A stretch of DNA of 64,000 nt from Massariosphaeria phaeospora. Taxonomy: Eukaryota > Ascomycota > Dothideomycetes > Pleosporales. The position numbers were made by a program, and so were the translations under genes. The stretch is taken from assembly GCA_011032825.1 (NCBI GenBank), contig JAADJZ010000017.1:1-64000 (forward strand), given 5' to 3'. The notes beneath the pieces were generated by a model that was not told the DNA's origin, did not search any database, and worked only from the letters and a program-made list of their open reading frames with translations. Of the stretch, positions 58,702-64,000 are shown piece after piece (the first letter of the stretch is position 1; each line of letters opens with the position of its first letter).

Positions 58702-59290
58702 TATATACCTCTAAAAACACCCAAATTTTGCTACTAATTAGGAGTGCGTTCCTGTACTCCTATTTAGAGAAACTAGTTCCGTAGTGAGCCCTTCGCAGTG
58801 TGTATCGATAATGGAAGAACTGCTCATAAACTCGAAGGTAGCATTTATTCTAATGAACATGCGTTTAACCTGTTGAAGTTGTTGGTTATAAGGCAGCTGG
58901 AAGTGCGAGTAGAGAGCGCGTGGATTCCGCGATTAGCCTTGAGACGTGCCGATCGCGGCCCAATAGACCGCTCTTACAAGGATCGTACATATTTAGTCCA
59001 CCATCAGCGAGGGGCGACTTCTAACTTACTCAAACCATCAGCATTCTTCACCCGGACTAAAATTTGGGTCCTTCACGGCACGCTTGCCTCTCTGCATACA
59101 ATACCTTGTAAGTGGCCGTCAGATGCAAGAGTGGCCCGGCCAGTCAAGTCTCGACAGCGTGCGCCGAACCACAACGACGTCATACTAGGGATTTTCCTCC
59201 TGTATCATGAACTGTGGCTGATGGGCTTGTAGAGGCGGACATGCGCCTGTGGCTATAGTTGTTCTTGAGGTACATACTTGACGCAGCAAC
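58702..59290. other. Intergenic, non-decayed DNA
   Basis: Normal composition. The only long frame (58798-59232, 144 codons) has no recognisable motif and lies directly upstream of the peptidase gene, so it is probably chance. The stretch probably holds the promoter of that gene; no clear regulatory site could be named. Confidence 0.5.
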
Positions 59291-60318
59291 ATGCCGCGTG
59301 CTACGACTGCTCGGCAGCCTCCCACCAAGAAGGGAGAAGACCCAGTGACGGTGCTAGTCACTGGCTTTGGTGTGGGTGAACTTCCCTCTTCAATTCATAA
59401 GACATAAAACATAGGTTCGCATCGACCTGGGAGCAGACTCAGCTGTCAAAGACGTTAGAAAGATACATAGGATTCGAGAGCACCAAGAGTCACGTGTCTG
59501 GTTCTTGACAACATACCCATGCGTGGTGCTCGCTGTCACCATATAATTATACTAACTTCAAATAGCCCTTTCTATCGAAGTACCCCAGAAATTCTTCTTG
59601 GGAAATAGCCTCCCGGTTGCCAGCCGTTCTACCAGCCACTCTAGACAGTCCGACGCCTATCCATATATGCGTTCATCACGAAAGCGTGCGCGTCGCCTAC
59701 AGCCATGTGGTTAACTTTGTACCTCGGGTCCTTCCACCGCAAAATCCTATGACACCCAAGCCCGACATCGTCTTACATATCGGTCTAGCAGCCGGCCGCG
59801 ACTTCTTTGCGTTAGAGAAAGGGAGCCACAGCAGGGGCTACGGCGCAATTCCCGACGTCGATGGCGAGAAGTTCCCGGACAGTACTGCGGAAATCAGGTT
59901 TCCGAAGTCGTTATACCCTTCGGTTCTGCACACGAGCTTCAACACCGAGGATGTCCTGCAGAGATGGAAAGCAAACCTCAGGTCCAGCACTGCAGACGCA
60001 GAACACGAGAAGAACAAGACGCCCGATGTGCGACTGAGCCTAGACGCTGGAAACTTTCTGTGTGGTTTCATCTACTACAACTCGCTCGCGCACTACTTCG
60101 CCCTCGAGGACAATCAGAGACCGGTCGCGTTTCTGCATGTCCCAGATCTAAGCAACAGCCAGGACTTGTTAGACACGGGAAGAGAGGTTGCTATTGCCTT
60201 GATCAGATCGTTGGTAGAAAGCCGGAGACAGGTTGGCGTAACGGACGACGCGAGCAAGGTGGTTATGGATGAAGAGAGAGCTGATTCAAACCCTCGAACA
60301 GATGCGAATTTCACCTGA
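59291..60318 (+). CDS. Pyroglutamyl-peptidase-I-like cysteine peptidase (family C15)
   Basis: Predicted to remove N-terminal pyroglutamate from peptides in the cytosol. Model: exon 1 59291-59371, intron 59372-59565 (GTGGGT...TAG, with a CTAAC branch-like site 12 bases before the end), exon 2 59566-60318; 277 residues. The splice restores VTVLVTGFG followed by PF, the conserved start of the family. Next come GLAAGRDFFALEKGSH (Glu111 as the candidate catalytic Glu), DAGNFLCGFIYYNSL with the expected nucleophile Cys193, and VAFLHVP with His218; together these give the Glu-Cys-His triad. There is no signal peptide or membrane segment. The length is usual for fungal members, which are longer than bacterial ones. 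The C-terminal tail (about 45 residues) is charged and unassigned. The 194-bp intron is longer than those of the kinase gene; a second small intron cannot be excluded. Confidence 0.85.
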
Positions 60319-61940
60319 GATTTATAGAGGCTTCGTTTATTTTGGGTCCTAGTTTCTTGCGCAAATTTTTGCTATGACGTTGATTATACAAGTGACTTAT
60401 ACTTGCCTGGGTTGTATTATGGGCGCGAACGCAGTATTACGAAGGCGTGTACTGAGTGACTCCTTGACTGGGTACCGTGGTAGAGCGGCAGCCTGGAGCA
60501 GAAGGCGCCTGCTTGGTGGACGCGCCTACTACTCTCACCACGCTGATTCCACGTTCTCTACCACCAACTTGATCTGCTGGATACCCTTCCCTCGCCCCAT
60601 CCCCAGCCCAACACTCCCACTTAAACCTCGTAACTGCCGACGCCGGCGCCGACCCAAGCCTCTCCATGAACGTCGATACTATTTCCGTGAGAGGAATGGA
60701 CGTCACTAAACCACCAGCACAAAAATGTAGCCTAGATTCCGTAGTTCGGGTTCCGGAAATGAGTACCGAGCCGCAACCGTCGCCGTCTGTGTAGCAGATG
60801 AATTCACTTTCAGTACATGTCAGTACTACATATCATAGCCACACTCTTATGATATGAACACAGTCGCCATAAAGTCCAGACCACATACCCAGGACAACAC
60901 CCCCCGTGCACTTCTCTCCGCCTCCACCTCGAGTCCTACACGCGCTATTTCTCCCCACTGGACACTTTGCGCCCGGCGAGAATACTGGCACCCCGCCTGG
61001 CCCGCCCGGCGACCCACGCCTGCGCCCCAGCATTGCCTGGATAGGATAGCACTCGGTGACCAATCTACTTCTACAGCCGTACCACTCACTACCGCACAAC
61101 ACACCGCTCTGCGAGACAGGAACATGCACCAGCGAGCGGGGAGCATTGCAGTAAGGGCGTTGCACAGAAGGCAGGAGGTGTGAAAGCTGTGGTCAGGGGG
61201 CCGAGGGTTAAGAGAGACTGTGTAAGAGGGAGCGGAAACGATAGATGGAGGGCCTGTGGGTGTGATTGATTGAGGTGGCAGTAGCAGCCATTGTAGTTGA
61301 TGGAACAAAGAAGAAGAAGGTTCCTGATCAACATATCTCTTCCAGTGTCGCCCAACTCTTGGTAAATATCGTCAAAGTCCCCAATCTAGACATTAGAAGC
61401 GACACCTCACCAATCAAATTAGATGGCTGCTCGTATGCCATTGTCGCCGCATACAGCTCCAATCCGAGTCTGTAAGTAAACCACTTGTGTTCGTACATGC
61501 CAAGCCCCAGAGCCCCTTCTCTGCGGCCAGTTGCCACTTACTTATAGATGCGAATGCAGCGATGGAGAAAGAAGCGAACCGTTATCTTGTTAACACAAGC
61601 TGTGGTATATAAAAATGGACCTCTGAACTTACAGACAAGCCCGTTACTGTCGTGGCATGTCATGCCATGCCTTCTTCCTTCGCTCCTCAACGGCCTCACC
61701 AAAACCACCATTACCAGAATCCTTTAGCAAAGAAGAAGTAGGCCAGCAATAGACATGGGCCGAGCACGGCATGCCGCTCTAATGACCGTATGTTTTCGTG
61801 AGCCCATAGAAAAGAACTCTGATCCAACGGTTCCAACCCCGACCAAAGAGTAGAAAAGCATGAATCCGACCCGGAGGAAACAGAAGCCGTCCCCAATAGA
61901 TGGATTATAACTTGAAGAAAGTCATACTCTGCAGATGGAC
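60319..61940. other. Intergenic between the peptidase and kinase genes
   Basis: About 1.6 kb of normal composition between the stop of the plus-strand peptidase gene and the stop of the minus-strand kinase gene, so the genes converge and the stretch should hold both 3' untranslated regions. Many short overlapping frames occur on both strands (for example 60374-60709, 60847-61308, 61266-61475), with no recognisable domain and no codon continuity. A small or non-coding gene could still be present. TATA-like sequence occurs near 61608 but has no assigned gene. Confidence 0.5.
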
Positions 61941-63289
61941 TCATCTCTTGTTCCATAATCCCTGTTGTGTTTCTCGGATCCTACGTTCTTGCTCCTTGAT
62001 CATCTCTTCGGTCTGTCCATGACCATTACCTCTACTGTCGATCTCCATGGGGTCCTCTTCCTCTGCCGGCTGCGGGACGTTCATGGGTGGGGCTCGTCTC
62101 GGCTCTCCGGACTTGATACCATCCATCATGCCACCACCAGCCCTTAGCTGGTTGATAGCACGGATAGTGTCAATAGCAGCGTGCAGAGTGCGTCGAGCAT
62201 TAAAGTTCTTCTTGACAGTGGGCAGTAGATCTTCTTCGCCTTCAGCGGCGGCCCTGCCCAGATCTGCAATCCAGGGATGGGAGAGGGCCTCGTGGGCAGT
62301 CATGCGAGAGGCGGGGTCAACAGTGAGACAGCGACGGATGAATTCGCGGGCGGTGAGTGAGACGCCACGCCAGTATTCGAGAGGTGTGAAGGAATAGTCG
62401 GCAACTAGGATAGCCTGCATTTCTTCGAGGTTGGAGTCGCGGTCGAAGGGTGTGTAGCCGCAGAGCAGGAAGTAGGCAATGACGCCGATTGCCCAGACGT
62501 CGCTACGGGGTACCAGTGTTAGCTTATATCAAGTGGTGTATAGGGAGGGACTTTCGTACACAGGCTTGCCGTGTCCGGTTTTCCGGAAGATCTCTGGCGC
62601 CATATAACCTGGTGTTCCGCAGGTCGTGGTTAAGACGTGGAACTGCTCCTCGTCCATGATCCGAGACAGTCCGAAGTCGGCAATCAGCAAGTCAGCATTA
62701 TCTTCCGGGGTACGGAAGAGGAGGTTCTCGGGCTTGAGGTCGCGATGTACGATGCCGTGGTCGTGCAGGTATGCGACAGCAGAGAGAGTCGCTCGGATGA
62801 GGTCCGCTGCATCCGACTCGTAGTAATTGCCTTTGCGGCAGATACGGTCAAAGAGTTCACCACCCAGCGCAAGGTCTGTGACAAGGTAGACTAGAAGCGC
62901 TGGTCAGTATTACGTCCGCTAGCCCGTCATCCGAGGCCGTACGATTGTTCATGGTCTCAAAGTAGTCGACCAAGGTCAGAATATTACGATGGCCCATCGA
63001 CACCTTCTTCAGCACCGCAATCTCGTTCCTCACCTGGCATTCGCCCGTTAACCTTGGTGCCTGTATGCGGTTCCTGGGGGGGGGGGGGGGGGCCTACCAT
63101 GTGCTCCCGTCCTGCCATTAACCTCTTGTTGATGACTTTCGCAGCGTAGTATCGACCGGTGTCAATGTGCACGCACTCCTTGACAACCGAGTAGCTGCCT
63201 GCACCCAACGTTTTCCCGGTCTTGTATCGGCATGGCTGTATCTGTGCCTGCGACTGGCCTGTCTGTGCGCCGGAGCCGCTCGATGCCAT
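61941..63289 (-). CDS. Calcium/calmodulin-dependent protein kinase (CaMK type)
   Basis: Ser/Thr kinase of the fungal CaMK group, transducing Ca2+/calmodulin signals. Model on the minus strand: exons 63289-63098, 63033-62943, 62890-62560 and 62502-61941; introns of 64, 52 and 57 bp, all GT...AG; 391 residues. Visible parts: Gly loop LGAGSYSVVK (28-37), Lys51 in AAKVINK, HRDLKPEN with Asp145, DFGLSR with Asp166, activation loop VLTTTCGTPGYMAPE (candidate CaMK-kinase site among Thr182-184), DVWAIGVIAYFLLCGYTPFD, and the end of the catalytic domain at HPWIADL. After it comes FNARRTLHAAIDTIRAINQL, in the place of the autoinhibitory/calmodulin-binding helix. The tail is acidic and then basic (ends QQGLWNKR). 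No lesions. Intron 1 contains 17 consecutive G on the plus strand. Confidence 0.93.
63076..63092 (+). repeat. 17-base poly-G tract in kinase intron 1
   Basis: Uninterrupted G run (C run in the transcript) starting about five bases after the 5' splice site of the 64-bp intron. Such runs are length-variable; on the RNA it forms a C tract. Confidence 0.95.
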
Positions 63290-64000
63290 TGTGTGCTGCT
63301 GCGGCTATGCAGATTCGTTGCGGTGGAAAAGGGAGAGCCGGATTTGACGACGGAGGCAGCAGCGGCAAGGGCGCCGTGGGCGGTATAAATGCAGTGCCGT
63401 GATGTCTCAGGCCAGATGCACGAGGCTGAGCGCAGGCGACTGGGGATGTGTGCCTCTCGTGCTCCCAGGCTGACCAGAGTGGGGGTGTAGGCTGAATGAT
63501 GCTGCGGCGCCCGTTTCCCAGTCCTAGACAGACAGGTACTATCTATGCCGTGGTTCGGGGGCGTGGCCGTCCGTTGTCAGCTCGTCCTCGTCGGCGGGCG
63601 ACTCCGAAAGCCCCTCACTCGCGGCGGCGGGGTACTCGATGGAGCGTGGAATCGGACGCAGTCGCTGGATGGCACTTGCGCGCTGCGAAGCGATGGTGCT
63701 GCAGTGAGGAAGAATGGGCGCGAAGGGACCGTGCAAGAGAGCGAGCTGAACGTGTGCTGTTGCCGTCGAGTTGTGAGAGTCAGACTGCCCCGGCTGGCTT
63801 GCTGGCGGGGCGCTGGCGGGGCGCTGGCGCTCACTCTCCGGCCGGCGAAGGACCGCCAAGCCGCAGTGCACCACGACCACTGCACTGCACTTCTCGGCAG
63901 GCGTTATACCCGGCAGGTATTCACATAGTCTAGTCTCTACTATCTAGCAACTCCATCCATCCAGGCGACGTGGGCCTTGTCCAGTCTGGCCCGAGTAGTT
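63290..64000. other. Upstream region of the kinase gene
   Basis: GC-rich DNA before the minus-strand kinase start, probably its promoter and 5' leader. Overlapping frames of about 100-145 codons on both strands (63496-63933, 63539-63880, 63577-63885) carry no motif and look like a by-product of high GC content. No other feature seen. Confidence 0.5.

Noticed and set aside
58798..59232. 144-codon plus-strand frame in normal-composition DNA
   Set aside because: No domain, signal peptide or motif, and it ends only about 60 bp before the start of the peptidase gene. Better explained as chance in promoter DNA.
60374..61355. Cluster of frames of 70-153 codons on both strands
   Set aside because: They overlap each other in several frames, are low in recognisable motifs, and lie between two convergent gene ends. 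No splice model gave a known domain.
63496..63933. 145-codon frame and overlapping frames in other phases
   Set aside because: High GC lowers stop frequency in all frames. Frames on both strands are equally long, so none stands out.
1..64000. tRNA, rRNA and CRISPR-like arrays
   Set aside because: No cloverleaf with conserved box sequences, no rRNA segment and no regularly spaced short repeats were recognised. CRISPR arrays are not expected in a fungal genome.

Overview
The window is from a filamentous ascomycete (Pezizomycotina, probably a dothideomycete-like genome; this is inference). Positions 1 to about 58,530 are an AT-rich block built almost entirely of nested transposable elements. 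They carry dense C-to-T/G-to-A decay of the kind left by repeat-induced point mutation (RIP). Positions 58,700 to 64,000 are ordinary mixed-composition gene DNA with short GT-AG introns. The switch between the two is abrupt.

The repeat block can be resolved layer by layer, because target-site duplications (TSDs) and terminal repeats survive. Left to right: (1) the 5'-LTR side of a Ty3/gypsy chromovirus (GypsyA-1, minus strand, to 9914). It is interrupted by a Fot1/pogo-like DNA transposon (690-4379), itself interrupted by a second copy of the same family (838-2671), and by a 910-bp hairpin MITE (6341-7250). (2) A Mutator-like element (MULE, 10810-27122, 8-bp TSD) whose own 3.6 kb is expanded to 16.3 kb by two Fot-like elements (11438-13286 and the nearly intact 14209-16057) and a full GypsyA copy (18098-27098, 5-bp TSD), which contains another Fot-like element (19745-21608). 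(3) A second, more decayed chromovirus (GypsyB, minus strand, about 29.1-39.9 kb), cut by Fot-like elements at 30597-32446, 34774-36622 and 37153-38996 and by a GC-rich, unmutated 675-bp foldback MITE (32462-33136). (4) A Fot-like element whose halves lie at 39944-40475 and 53662-54984, split by a third GypsyA copy (40476-53661) that carries a 6.06-kb copia element (44068-50131). (5) Related Fot-like elements at 27199-29078 and 55303-57163, then unassigned decayed DNA up to 58,530.

The Fot-like elements are 1834-1880 bp long, insert at TA, begin ACGT, and carry two tandem 17-bp motifs in each terminal repeat. Several clearly encode a transposase with a CCHC zinc knuckle at the C-terminus. Only the copy at 14209-16057 is readable: 566 codons with a single TAG, an apparent DDD catalytic triad and the zinc knuckle.

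The gene-bearing end holds a pyroglutamyl-peptidase-I-like cysteine peptidase gene (59291-60318, plus, one intron) and a calcium/calmodulin-dependent protein kinase gene (61941-63289, minus, three introns). Nothing suggests that they act together.

The strongest unusual signal is the mutation context of the decay. Comparing the readable transposon with its decayed relative at 30597-32446, nearly all transitions fall on C preceded by a pyrimidine (TpC or CpC, or GpA/GpG on the other strand). CpA preceded by a purine is mostly spared. That differs from textbook CpA-directed RIP.
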